This document shows positions 18,008 through 25,859 of a stretch of 64,000 bases of DNA, piece by piece (position 1 is the stretch's first letter; each line of letters begins with the position of its first letter). The stretch is from Cyclobacterium roseum. Lineage in GTDB: Bacteria; Bacteroidota; Bacteroidia; Cytophagales; Cyclobacteriaceae. The notes beneath the pieces are model-generated. The model was not told the DNA's origin. It saw nothing but the letters and a program-made list of their open reading frames with translations, and searched no databases. Location: NCBI RefSeq assembly GCF_010119225.1, contig NZ_WNKF01000015.1, forward strand, positions 53,917 to 117,916, in the 5' to 3' direction. Both the position numbers and the translations under genes were made by a program.

Positions 18008-18868
18008 ATGAAGCCATTTACCAAGCAACAAACCGAAGATTATGCCCGCGATGGATACCTGGTGGTACCTGGATTTTGCTCCCGGGAAGAGACGGATCGA
18101 TTGTACCGGGTAGCTCTGGACGACGAGGCCATGCGGAAAAATGCCATGGACCTCAACGATCAGTCGGGAAAAAAGACCCGTTTATCCCTCTGGTTTAAGC
18201 CAGGAAAGGATGTTTTTGGCTACCTGACCCGCAGTGAAAAGATGGTGAATTGCGTAGGGCAGCTATTGGACAGTGATGCCCCGGTATGCCATTTTCATTC
18301 CAAATTGATGCAGAAAGAACCCAAGGTGGGTGGAGCCTGGGAGTGGCATCAGGACTACGGCTACTGGTACAAAAATCAGTTTATGTTTCCGGATCAGTTG
18401 CTCAGCGTGATGGTTGCCCTTACGCCGGCCAACAAGGAAAATGGTTGTTTGCAGGTAATTAAAGGTTCCCACAAATTGGGAAGGGTCAATCATGGATTTG
18501 CAGGTGAACAGGTAGGTGCCGATCAGGTAATGGTGGACAATGCCTTGAAGACCATGGAATTGGTATATTGTGAGCTACAGCCCGGCGATGCCTTGTTTTT
18601 TCATAGCAACCTGCTACACCGATCGGCCGCCAACTTATCCGACAAACCGAGGTGGAGCATTATCTCTTGTTTTAATTCCCTATCAAATATCGCATACAAT
18701 GAAACCTCCACTGCCTGGAAGGAACCGATTGAACAGGTACCAGACGAGGCCATTTTGGAATGGGAAGCAGCTTCCCTTTCGGAGGCGGATTTTCTAAAAA
18801 AAGAAAATGACCCGGCCCTAAAAAACACTGGATGGGAATCGGATGTGGAGGTTCAGAAAGATAGCTGA
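18008..18868 (+). CDS. Phytanoyl-CoA dioxygenase (PhyH) family protein
   Basis: A 286-residue Fe(II)/2-oxoglutarate-dependent oxygenase. The metal facial triad is visible as WEWHQDYGYW (HxD) and the distal His in HSNLLHRSAAN; the PGDALFFHSN strand is typical. N-terminal FTKQQTEDYARDGYLVVPGF is a standard PhyH start. Cytoplasmic hydroxylase, substrate unknown. The stop codon lies only 2 bases before a truncated RAYT remnant, so the downstream region was probably rearranged, but the protein itself looks full length. Confidence 0.93.
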   Translation: MKPFTKQQTEDYARDGYLVVPGFCSREETDRLYRVALDDEAMRKNAMDLNDQSGKKTRLSLWFKPGKDVFGYLTRSEKMVNCVGQLLDSDAPVCHFHSKLMQKEPKVGGAWEWHQDYGYWYKNQFMFPDQLLSVMVALTPANKENGCLQVIKGSHKLGRVNHGFAGEQVGADQVMVDNALKTMELVYCELQPGDALFFHSNLLHRSAANLSDKPRWSIISCFNSLSNIAYNETSTAWKEPIEQVPDEAILEWEAASLSEADFLKKENDPALKNTGWESDVEVQKDS

Positions 18869-18870
18869 AG

Positions 18871-19276
18871 TTAGCTTTTTTTGTTTGGTTATGTCATCAT
18901 GACCAATCACCTTCTCTTGATTGCTCAACAAAAGGATGGAAAATTATCAGACTGGGTTCGGTATTACAAAAAGGTTACAAGCAAGAAATTAGTCAATATG
19001 ATTCTGGAAAATCCTCAGGAAAGCAGAAAGGAATGGTTGAAGATGATTTTTGCTTATCATGCTAAGTTTAATAACAGATCTGGAGAAATGCAATTTTGGA
19101 CACATGAAAACCATGCCATTGAACTTTATCGAACCGAGATGATCGAAAGTAGAATGAATTATATTCATGAGAATCCGGTAAGGGCGGGAATCGTGGAAAA
19201 ACCGGAAGACTATATGTGTTCAAGCGCGAGAAATTATGCGGGATTAGATGGTTTGATAGCGGTGGATTATTGGTAA
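18871..19276 (+). pseudogene. 5'-truncated REP-associated tyrosine transposase (RAYT) remnant
   Basis: About 130 residues nearly identical to the C-terminal three quarters of the complete RAYT at 23133-23678, but the first 50 residues are missing. The similarity starts abruptly at about 18871, right after the PhyH stop. The HUH motif NHLHL of the complete copy is NHLLL here, so one metal-binding histidine is lost and the product cannot be active. The 3' part (FWTHENHAIELYRTEM, SARNYAGLDGLIAVDYW) and the downstream palindrome are retained. Confidence 0.85.
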
Positions 19277-19314
19277 TGACGTCCATTTCCAATTGCAAAT
19301 TGAAAAGGATAGAA

Positions 19315-19338
19315 GGGTGTAGTTGCAAACCTACACCC
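19315..19338. repeat. REP-like palindrome downstream of the truncated RAYT
   Basis: gggtgtag / ctacaccc arms around ttgcaaac. It matches the palindrome after the complete RAYT at 23717-23739 except for one inserted C. Confidence 0.75.
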
Positions 19339-19392
19339 AGATGGGGTAATTTCAGCGAAATTACCAAATTAGCTTTTCGATAAAATTCACCC

Positions 19393-20205
19393 TTAATCTT
19401 TCATATTTTTTGCGATACTTTCCTCATAGATTTTTACAACATCCAAGACCCTTGATCTGCTGCTATAATATACACCTGATTGGTTATTGCTGTTATCTAT
19501 TTTTATTATGCTCAGCTTGCCGTTTTCAATGATGCCATATTTCGGCAAACTGTTAATTCCTACCCCATCTATCAATTCTTCCTGTAGTATTTTATTAGCT
19601 AAAAGATGTACACCGGATAAGTTTTTTTTATAAATGTAGGATTGCCATACCTCTTTTTTCTCAGGCTTGTCGAAAGAAACATACAAAATGCTCATATCCT
19701 TTTTGGAGTCTTTTAATAAGGATTTCATGATTTTATGATCGATCAAACACGGACCACACCATGTAGCCCAGAAATCAACAAATATTACCCGCTCCTTTAT
19801 TGATTTTACCATGCTTTCCAAGGAACCGTAGGCGGCATTGTTCATGATGCTTATTGATGTGCTATCAATTTCATTAAGCCGTTGCCCGTTTATGGAGACT
19901 GTATTATCAAAATCTTTCACATCAGCCTGTATATTTACCGTATCCATGGGAAACATTAAAGTTTCCACTTGGTGGGTGCCAATGTTCATCCTAACATAAG
20001 AAGGAGCCATAAAACCGATGTTAATGAGAAAATCTCCCGAGGAATTTGTTCTCAAAATTATATTGCTTATATCCCCGAAGCTGTTGTCTAAGGCGGTTAA
20101 ACTTATTTCCCCTGAATTGTAATTCCGGAAGTTTCCCATAATCAGTGTCTGCGAATGATTCTCCAAGGAAAAACCAAATAATAAAATTGTTATAAAAATT
20201 CTCAT
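19393..20205 (-). CDS. TlpA-family thiol-disulfide oxidoreductase, exported
   Basis: 270 residues with an N-terminal signal (MRIFITILLFGFSLENHSQ). An N-terminal beta-rich DUF4369-like region (about 20-110) is followed by a thioredoxin fold with the redox pair C150/C153 in FWATWCGPC and a cis-Pro segment GINSLPKYGII. It should reduce or exchange disulfides in the periplasm. It lies downstream of the M56/BlaI pair on the same strand with a 161-base gap, a grouping seen in other Bacteroidota. Confidence 0.9.
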   Translation of the reverse strand: MRIFITILLFGFSLENHSQTLIMGNFRNYNSGEISLTALDNSFGDISNIILRTNSSGDFLINIGFMAPSYVRMNIGTHQVETLMFPMDTVNIQADVKDFDNTVSINGQRLNEIDSTSISIMNNAAYGSLESMVKSIKERVIFVDFWATWCGPCLIDHKIMKSLLKDSKKDMSILYVSFDKPEKKEVWQSYIYKKNLSGVHLLANKILQEELIDGVGINSLPKYGIIENGKLSIIKIDNSNNQSGVYYSSRSRVLDVVKIYEESIAKNMKD

Positions 20206-20366
20206 TGCGTAATTATTTATACCGTTATTGGCTTTCTTCCATATTAGCCAAAAGTAGAGAGTTCATTCCTATTTGTAATAAATCTTTTGCCCAGACTCTT
20301 CCGATGGCAATTACATTTGGGGCTGATATTATTCCGATCAGTTCTCAGTCCACTATAAACCGGTAG

Positions 20367-21617
20367 TTAAAAGACAATTACCTCGGTCGGTTTTTTATAA
20401 GAAACCGTATCAATGATTAAGTCCTCGATCCCATGATTGTTGAAAATTTCTTTAACATCTAGGATCTGTTTTAAAGGGATTTCAGTGTAGGTTTTTATCA
20501 ATCCAGTCAGGGAGTATTTGTCCGGATCCAGTTTTTCTACCTCCAAAACTATTTTGCCGGAAATGTCTTCCAAAGGCACTTCTTTCCCTCTCAGAAGGAC
20601 CCGGCCGTGTTTTTTAAAGAAAATATCAATATAGTGCCTATTCACAGGATCCGGTGATAGAGTGGCGACAGTAACAGATTTATCTTTTTTCAAATTCGGC
20701 GTCTGATGGACTTTATCATTTTTATTGGGATCATCAACAACAGCAACTGTTTCTTTTTCCGAAAGGGATACCAAAAGAACTGCAAACACCGGTACCAGTA
20801 GCAATCTTGCCAAACCGGCAAATCTGTTTTGATTTTTTGATTTCATCATAATTATTCGTTTTTTAAGGTTACTTGAATTAAGTTCTGTAAATAATGGGAG
20901 CTTAACCCTATTCTGCACCATTGACAGCATGGTTGACAGGTATATTTGGATATCAGATTCCTTGATAACCATATCATCAGCCCGGAATTCGAGGTTATTT
21001 CTAATAGCCTGACTATGAAGCCATCCAAAGGGGTTAAACCATTGGAGAATTAAAAGCAGTTCAGCAATTAAAATATCATAAAAATGTTTTTCTCTTGAGT
21101 GGACTGATTCATGGTTTAAAACCACCGCTATGGAAGGATTGTTAAGAATGTTTTTCCCTATAATAATCTTGTTAAGAAAAGTGAAAGCCCGGACATTATC
21201 TTCGGAAACATAAACATTTATTCCATTAACAACTTTCTCCCTGCATCTTTTTTGGATACGGGCAGCTACTCTATACCCATAGACTAGCTTTATAAAAAAA
21301 TATATTACTCCTACCAGGTAAATGGTCAGCAAAACTTCCTGAAATCCTATAGATTTTTCTGCTTCTGTTGCATAGGTTACAGGTTCTAAAACATCGGCAC
21401 CATTGACGCCATAGGAAAAATAATTGCTTGTCGGCCTGAGGTAGGAGCTTGCTTTAAAAGTTATATGGGGTATAATAAAAGAGGCAATAAAAGATCCTAC
21501 AAGATAAAAGCGGTTAAATACGAAATGCTTGCTTTTCTGGAACAGAAAATGATAAGCAATATAGAAAACAGCAGTTCCAATAGCAACCTTCAATAGATAA
21601 TAAAGAACATCTTCCAT
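20367..21617 (-). CDS. M56 family (BlaR1-like) membrane metallopeptidase
   Basis: 416 residues with several N-terminal membrane helices and the zinc-protease motif HESVH in VVLNHESVHSREKH, followed by NPFGWLHSQAIRNNLEFRAD, the BlaR1/M56 pattern. A further helix lies near residues 265-285 (LLLVPVFAVLLVSL) and the rest is periplasmic. No penicillin-binding sensor domain is visible, so a beta-lactam signal is not supported. It starts 3 bases after the BlaI-type repressor gene, and presumably cleaves or regulates that repressor on an envelope signal. Confidence 0.92.
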   Translation of the reverse strand: MEDVLYYLLKVAIGTAVFYIAYHFLFQKSKHFVFNRFYLVGSFIASFIIPHITFKASSYLRPTSNYFSYGVNGADVLEPVTYATEAEKSIGFQEVLLTIYLVGVIYFFIKLVYGYRVAARIQKRCREKVVNGINVYVSEDNVRAFTFLNKIIIGKNILNNPSIAVVLNHESVHSREKHFYDILIAELLLILQWFNPFGWLHSQAIRNNLEFRADDMVIKESDIQIYLSTMLSMVQNRVKLPLFTELNSSNLKKRIIMMKSKNQNRFAGLARLLLVPVFAVLLVSLSEKETVAVVDDPNKNDKVHQTPNLKKDKSVTVATLSPDPVNRHYIDIFFKKHGRVLLRGKEVPLEDISGKIVLEVEKLDPDKYSLTGLIKTYTEIPLKQILDVKEIFNNHGIEDLIIDTVSYKKPTEVIVF

Positions 21618-21620
21618 GGT

Positions 21621-21977
21621 TTATTTGGATTTTATAAGTTTCATTATTTCTTCAATTTCTTCCCGATCAAGTTCTTCATCATCTATAAAAGATGCTACCG
21701 CATTGGAAAATGAGTTGTCGAAGTAATCGCTAATTATCTTTTTCATAAAACCTTTACGGTATTCCTCCCTTCTGAGCAGTGGAAAATATTCATAGGTGTT
21801 TCCATATTGTTTAAATCCCACGATTCCTTTATCCTGTAATATCCTTACCAGTGATGAAATGGTATTGTTGTGTGGTTTAGGATCTGGGTATTTTGCCACA
21901 ATATCTTTAACGAAAGCTTTTCTGAGTTTCCAGAGGATTTTCATTACCTCCTCTTCCTTTTTTGTAAGTTGGACCAT
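21621..21977 (-). CDS. BlaI/MecI/CopY family transcriptional repressor
   Basis: A 118-residue winged-helix protein starting MVQLTKKEEEVMKILWKLRK, with YPDPKPHNNTISSLVRILQDKG as recognition region and an acidic C-terminal dimerisation part (DDEELDREEIEEIMKLIK). It is the partner of the M56 protease gene that follows. A perfect 10-bp inverted repeat 33 bases upstream of its start is a candidate operator. Size and pattern are standard for the family. Confidence 0.93.
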   Translation of the reverse strand: MVQLTKKEEEVMKILWKLRKAFVKDIVAKYPDPKPHNNTISSLVRILQDKGIVGFKQYGNTYEYFPLLRREEYRKGFMKKIISDYFDNSFSNAVASFIDDEELDREEIEEIMKLIKSK

Positions 21978-22009
21978 ACTGTATTAATTAATTATTTAAA
22001 TATACAACG

Positions 22010-22037
22010 GATAAATCAGGTAAACAACTGATTTATC
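22010..22037. promoter_or_regulatory. Candidate operator dyad upstream of the BlaI-type gene
   Basis: gataaatcag and ctgatttatc form a perfect 10-bp inverted repeat with an 8-base spacer, 33 bases before the repressor start on the minus strand. An autoregulatory site is plausible. A weak stem-loop function cannot be excluded. Confidence 0.45.
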
Positions 22038-22092
22038 ATTTATTTTAATTTTTTAATTAATTAACTTTTTGTTTAGCTAAAATTTAGCCTTG

Positions 22093-22965
22093 ATGATGTT
22101 TACGGAAAATCCGGAAAAATACTTTCCCTATTCCAGGGTAGAGATCGTGCATTTTCCAAAGGGAGAATCCGATCCGGAGTTTTTTGAGGCTCCACACATT
22201 ACGGGTCCGGTAGATTACATGATTAATCGTACCATGGAATACCTTAAGATCAATGTGCTGAAACAAATGACTCGAAAAATAAAGGGGCAGTCAGCATCCG
22301 TACGTGTTTGGAACTACCCTTTCGAGGCTTTTGAGGAAATAATTGCCAATGCACTTTACCATCGAGATTATCAAACCCGGGAACCAGTAGAAATACGGAT
22401 TTATCCCGACAAGGTGATGGTGATCAACTATGGAGGACCGGATCGTAGTATAAAGATAAGCGAATTTCGAAAGGGTGCCGTTTTTCCTCGCAGGTATCGG
22501 AATCGGCGCTTGGGGGATTTTCTCAAAGAATTGGATTTAACGGAAGGCAAGGCAACAGGTATCCCTACCATTCGAAAAGCGATGAAAGCCAATGGTTCTC
22601 CCCTGCCCGATTTTATTACAGATCAGGAAAGGAGTTTCTTTCAGGTAAATGTTCTTGTTCACCCTTGGTTCCTTGAAGAAGTTGAAAAGGAGGAAATACC
22701 CCCCCAAATACCCCCCCAAATACCCCCCCAAACACCCCCCCAATCCGAGGATGAACCCGTCACAATCGGTTTGCCGGAGAAGCAAAAAGAGATCGTTCAA
22801 TTGATAGTAAAAGATCCAACGGTCTCAGTAAAGACAATTTCTGAAAAGTTGGAGATAAACTACTACACAGCCAAAGAGCAGGTAAATACCCTTAAAGAAA
22901 AAGGGGTGTTGGAGAGAATAGGAGGGACCAGGGGATATTGGAAGGTTTTACCCAAGACTTATTGA
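22093..22965 (+). CDS. 5'-truncated ATP-binding protein (AlbA/RecG-like family) with C-terminal winged helix
   Basis: 291 residues or slightly fewer. It starts in the middle of a known family: LMMFTENPEKYFPYSRVEIV is normally preceded by an AlbA_2 (Schlafen-type) domain, which is missing. A stop codon at 22078-22080 precedes the first homologous residues, so the gene is cut there. It keeps the HATPase_c_4-like core (FEEIIANALYHRDY, ATGIPTIRKAM), a PPQI/PPQT linker repeat and a C-terminal winged helix (VKTISEKLEINYYTAKEQV). Probably a remnant; full members are putative DNA-binding regulators. Confidence 0.7.
   Translation: MMFTENPEKYFPYSRVEIVHFPKGESDPEFFEAPHITGPVDYMINRTMEYLKINVLKQMTRKIKGQSASVRVWNYPFEAFEEIIANALYHRDYQTREPVEIRIYPDKVMVINYGGPDRSIKISEFRKGAVFPRRYRNRRLGDFLKELDLTEGKATGIPTIRKAMKANGSPLPDFITDQERSFFQVNVLVHPWFLEEVEKEEIPPQIPPQIPPQTPPQSEDEPVTIGLPEKQKEIVQLIVKDPTVSVKTISEKLEINYYTAKEQVNTLKEKGVLERIGGTRGYWKVLPKTY
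22696..22743 (+). repeat. Four 12-bp tandem units with C7 tracts inside the coding region
   Basis: Units of the form atacccccccaa (last unit acacccccccaa) encode IPPQ x3 and TPPQ. Each holds a run of seven C bases, a sequence prone to slippage. Confidence 0.85.
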
Positions 22966-23015
22966 TTACCGAAGAAGTTCGGAGATCTAGTTGAAAGACC
23001 TCGAATCCCTCAACT

Positions 23016-23037
23016 GGGTGTAGAATCCGCTACATCC
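23016..23037. repeat. Degenerate REP-like palindrome
   Basis: gggtgtag ... ctacatcc with one mismatch, lying between the ATP-binding remnant and the complete RAYT. Confidence 0.5.
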
Positions 23038-23060
23038 TATTATTCCTATCTTCCCCACCT

Positions 23061-23083
23061 AGGTGTAGTTTGTAACTACACCT
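23061..23083. repeat. REP-like palindrome upstream of RAYT
   Basis: Perfect 10-bp arms aggtgtagtt / aactacacct with a 3-base loop, 50 bases before the RAYT start. It shares the core GTGTAGTT with the downstream palindrome, as expected for the REP sites that a RAYT recognises. Confidence 0.8.
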
Positions 23084-23132
23084 TTTTATCCTTGGAATTT
23101 GTAATTCCAGTTTACAACAATTATTTTCAATT

Positions 23133-23678
23133 ATGGGCGAAGCTTACCGGATAAGAGATCAGGAAATGCCCTATTTCTTCACCTTCCAAGTGGTTGGATG
23201 GGCAGATGTGTTTTCAAGAAAAATGTATAGGGATTTTATCTTGGAAAATCTGACTTATTGTAGAAATGAGAAGGGGCTTTTTTTGTTTGGTTATGTCATC
23301 ATGACCAATCACCTTCACTTGATTGCTCAACAAAAGGATGGAAAATTATCAGACTGGGTTCGGGATTTCAAAAAGTTTACAAGCAAAAAATTGCTCAAAA
23401 TGATATTGGAAAATCCTCAGGAAAGCAGAAAGGAATGGTTGAAGATGATTTTTGCTTATCATGCTAAGTTTAATAACAGATCTGGAGAAATGCAATTTTG
23501 GACACATGAAAACCATGCCATTGAACTTTATCGAACCGAGATGATCGAAAGTAGAATGAATTATATTCATGAGAATCCGGTAAGGTCGGGAATCGTGGAA
23601 AAACCTGAAGACTACATGTGTTCAAGCGCGAGAAATTATGCGGGATTAGACGGTTTGATAGCCGTGGATTATTGGTAA
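23133..23678 (+). CDS. REP-associated tyrosine transposase (RAYT), Y1/HUH family
   Basis: A complete 181-residue single-copy-style Y1 transposase. N-terminal YFFTFQVVGWADVFSRK and the HUH pair H60/H62 in MTNHLHLIAQQ are intact. The C-terminal part NYIHENPVRSGIVEKPEDY with SSARNYAG is the standard RAYT ending. Such proteins nick single-stranded DNA at REP hairpins and are domesticated relatives of IS200/IS605. REP-like palindromes lie on both sides (23061-23083, 23717-23739). One decayed copy lies at 18871-19276 and more degraded relics at 24279 and 51001. Confidence 0.93.
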   Translation: MGEAYRIRDQEMPYFFTFQVVGWADVFSRKMYRDFILENLTYCRNEKGLFLFGYVIMTNHLHLIAQQKDGKLSDWVRDFKKFTSKKLLKMILENPQESRKEWLKMIFAYHAKFNNRSGEMQFWTHENHAIELYRTEMIESRMNYIHENPVRSGIVEKPEDYMCSSARNYAGLDGLIAVDYW

Positions 23679-23716
23679 TGATGTCCATTTCCAATTGCAA
23701 ACTGAAAAGGATAGAA

Positions 23717-23739
23717 GGGTGTAGTTGCAAACTACACCC
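23717..23739. repeat. REP-like palindrome downstream of RAYT
   Basis: Perfect 10-bp arms gggtgtagtt / aactacaccc with loop gca. Its right arm lies inside, and supplies the stop codon of, the cut toxin gene on the other strand. Confidence 0.85.
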
Positions 23740-23863
23740 AGATGGGGTTTTTGGCAAGCTCATTGCCCAGGGCTTTCAGTTCAGTTTTTAGGGACCGGTA
23801 TTTTTTGGTGAGCTTCTTAGCCTCTTTTTTGAAATGATCAGTAAGTTCAATCTCAAAGTTCAT
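23732..23863 (-). pseudogene. RelE/ParE-type toxin gene truncated by the REP/RAYT unit
   Basis: From the ATG at 23863 the frame gives 43 residues: MNFEIELTDHFKKEAKKLTK, then KYRSLKTELKALGNELAKNP and a three-residue tail from the repeat. The first 40 residues fit the N terminus of a RelE/ParE-family toxin, about half the usual length. Similarity ends where the REP palindrome begins, and the palindrome provides the TAG stop. The start overlaps the end of the antitoxin gene by 11 bases, the usual arrangement of such operons. The catalytic C-terminal part is gone. Confidence 0.75.
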
Positions 23864-24065
23864 CGAGGAACTCTTGAAGCGGTGTACCCTTCATTTTGCC
23901 TTCCTGGATCAACTTCACCTCCCTAAAACCCTGCTCAAGCCCGTCTAAAGCTTCCTGGCTTGCTTCTATTGGTTCTTCCTTTATCTTTTCCAGTCCCAGG
24001 TTTTTCACCAGTTCCAGAAAGAAGGAATACTTGTGCTCGGGTATCATAATCGTTATCTTTTTCAT
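23853..24065 (-). CDS. Orphan antitoxin of a broken type II toxin-antitoxin pair
   Basis: A 70-residue protein, MKKITIMIPEHKYSFFLELV at the start, with an acidic middle (EKIKEEPIEASQEALDGLEQ) and a C-terminal TPLQEFLDEL tail. Size and charge fit the small antitoxins encoded before RelE/ParE toxins in Bacteroidota. Its gene overlaps the start of the truncated toxin. With no active toxin present it is likely an orphan, possibly still autoregulatory. Confidence 0.7.
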   Translation of the reverse strand: MKKITIMIPEHKYSFFLELVKNLGLEKIKEEPIEASQEALDGLEQGFREVKLIQEGKMKGTPLQEFLDEL

Positions 24066-24278
24066 AATCAGAAAGGATTATTTTGATTTTATTTTTTGGT
24101 AAAAGCGGTTCGTAAAGGCCACCGTGTTTACATGACATTTTTTTATGGATTAGGTCATTTTTGTAATACCCTTCCTATTTAATTTATTTCCATTTGCATT
24201 CATTAAAGCGTTTAATACGCCAATATAGGAACCTTTGGCCAGTTAAAAAAGTTGCAATGGCTCACTAAACAATCTCTT

Positions 24279-24367
24279 GGTAAACAAATACTCAATATGC
24301 TGAACAGTGTCTGGCCGAGATTTGAAAAAGTACACATGAAAACCATGCCATTGAACTATATCGAACT
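24279..24367 (+). repeat. RAYT-derived relic (chimeric copy C)
   Basis: Contains taaacaaat..cagtgtctggc.gag, shared with the copies at 50225 and 51001, joined to ttgaaaaagtacacatgaaaacc and onward, which matches the RAYT 3' coding part. The reading would give KQILNMLNSVWPRFEKVHMK. It ends at the stop codon of the DEAD-box helicase gene. The rest of 24066-24278 shows no gene. Confidence 0.65.
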
Positions 24368-25692
24368 TAATTAGCGATTTCCAGTTTTACCTTCACTTTT
24401 TTTAATTTCTGGCCAGATGTATTTTTAAGCAGGTCCGAAACCTTTTGACGGGGAATCGCGACATAAGTTGCCGTTTCCAGAATACTGATCAAGCCAATTT
24501 CATTGCCCTTCAGTCCACCTGTTTTGGTCAAGAAGCCCAGCACATCCCCTTTACTGATTTTGTCTTTTTTCCCCCCGCTGATATACAGACATTCCATCGA
24601 AGACGGTTCGGGAATGGTGAAGTCCGCAGGGACCTGGTATTCCGGTAATTCTTTGGTCAAATATTCCGGAAGCTGTTCGTCATGGGCTAATACCAGGTAG
24701 CCGGTTCCCGAAGCATGCATGCGTGCCGTTCTACCATTGCGGTGAACATAAGCCTGTTCCGAGGTAGGAAGTTGGTAGTGCACCACTTGCCTTATTTCGG
24801 GAATATCCAGACCCCTTGAAGCCAAATCGGTTGCAATTAGTAGGTTCTGGCTGCCATTCCGAAAACGTATCAGGTTTTTCTCCCGATCTATCTGTTCCAT
24901 GCCACCGTGCAGCAGGGCATGAGCGAAGTTGTTTTCGGTAAGCATCTGGCTGATCCGGTTCACGGCCTCCCGGTGATTGCAGAAAACCAACGTGCTTTCC
25001 CCGGCCAGGTCCGCTAGCAACCGGAGCAGTGTATCCGCTTTTTCTACGCTGGAGGTTCTCACTAGTTTTAGCTCCAGACTATTGGAGGAAGCGCCTTTCA
25101 GGAAATCCAATGTCTCCCATTCTCTGGCTGGAAGCATTTCGGGCAAGGGATGCAGCAGCGTGGCGGAGGTTAAATAAAACCGAGGTTCCCCTTTTATTTT
25201 TTCGAACAGCATGTTCAATTGTTCGTGAAAGCCCAGTTGAAGGGACTTGTCAAATTCGTCCAGGATAATAAGGGAAAAATCATCGGGCTCGATGTTTCCG
25301 CTGAGGACATGGTCGGAGAGCCTTCCGGGGGTTCCCAGCACCAGACCGGGATTGTCTTTCAGCCGATTGGTTTCCACCTTCATCTCGTGACCACCGTAAC
25401 AGGTGCAGGAGGAAATACCCGTTTTTAGTGATTTGAATACTTGGTCAATCTGCACGGCAAGTTCCCGTGAGGGAACTACGATCAATGCCCTTTTGGTGGG
25501 GCCTTCTTCCTGCAGTTGTTGAACGAGGGGGATGAGGTAAGCCAGCGTTTTGCCGGAGCCCGTTGGGGCCAGTAGGATCACTTCTTTGCAAGATGCTGCC
25601 TTTTGGAAAAATGCCAGTTGCATTTCGTTAAATGCGTCGAATGGTAGATTTTCAAGAAGGGGCTGAAAGTCGGAATGGTTTGCTGCTGTCAT
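24367..25692 (-). CDS. DEAD-box RNA helicase, DbpA-like
   Basis: 441 residues with helicase motifs APTGSGKT (I), PSRELA (Ia), TPGRL (Ib), DEFD (II, in place of DEAD), SAT (III), LIATDLASRGLDIP (V) and HRNGRTAR (VI). A C-terminal DbpA-type RNA-binding domain follows (LYISGGKKDKISKGDVLGFL, ETATYVAIP). DbpA proteins bind 23S rRNA and act in large-subunit assembly. Motif II reading DEFD is an uncommon variant also seen in other short Bacteroidota DEAD-box proteins. A RAYT relic abuts the stop codon. Confidence 0.92.
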   Translation of the reverse strand: MTAANHSDFQPLLENLPFDAFNEMQLAFFQKAASCKEVILLAPTGSGKTLAYLIPLVQQLQEEGPTKRALIVVPSRELAVQIDQVFKSLKTGISSCTCYGGHEMKVETNRLKDNPGLVLGTPGRLSDHVLSGNIEPDDFSLIILDEFDKSLQLGFHEQLNMLFEKIKGEPRFYLTSATLLHPLPEMLPAREWETLDFLKGASSNSLELKLVRTSSVEKADTLLRLLADLAGESTLVFCNHREAVNRISQMLTENNFAHALLHGGMEQIDREKNLIRFRNGSQNLLIATDLASRGLDIPEIRQVVHYQLPTSEQAYVHRNGRTARMHASGTGYLVLAHDEQLPEYLTKELPEYQVPADFTIPEPSSMECLYISGGKKDKISKGDVLGFLTKTGGLKGNEIGLISILETATYVAIPRQKVSDLLKNTSGQKLKKVKVKLEIAN

Positions 25693-25801
25693 TTGGCAAA
25701 GGTACGGATTGCGTTTTCGGAAACCGCATCCAGAGCAAGATTCAATAAGTAACCAATATTAATGAACCTGCGCCCGGTTGACGCTTTACATATTGAAAAA
25801 C

Positions 25802-25833
25802 AAAAAAGCATCCCATCAGTGATGAAGGGATGC
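25802..25833 (-). terminator. Intrinsic terminator of the DUF4136 gene
   Basis: gcatccc / gggatgc stem followed on the minus strand by T6, 27 bases beyond the stop of the DUF4136 gene. Confidence 0.8.
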
Positions 25834-25859
25834 CTGATATCGGCGTTTCGATAATTTTA

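Noticed and set aside
20367..21977. Beta-lactam resistance regulator (BlaR1/BlaI)
   Set aside because: The M56 protein has no penicillin-binding sensor domain and no beta-lactamase gene is nearby; only the generic family call is supported.
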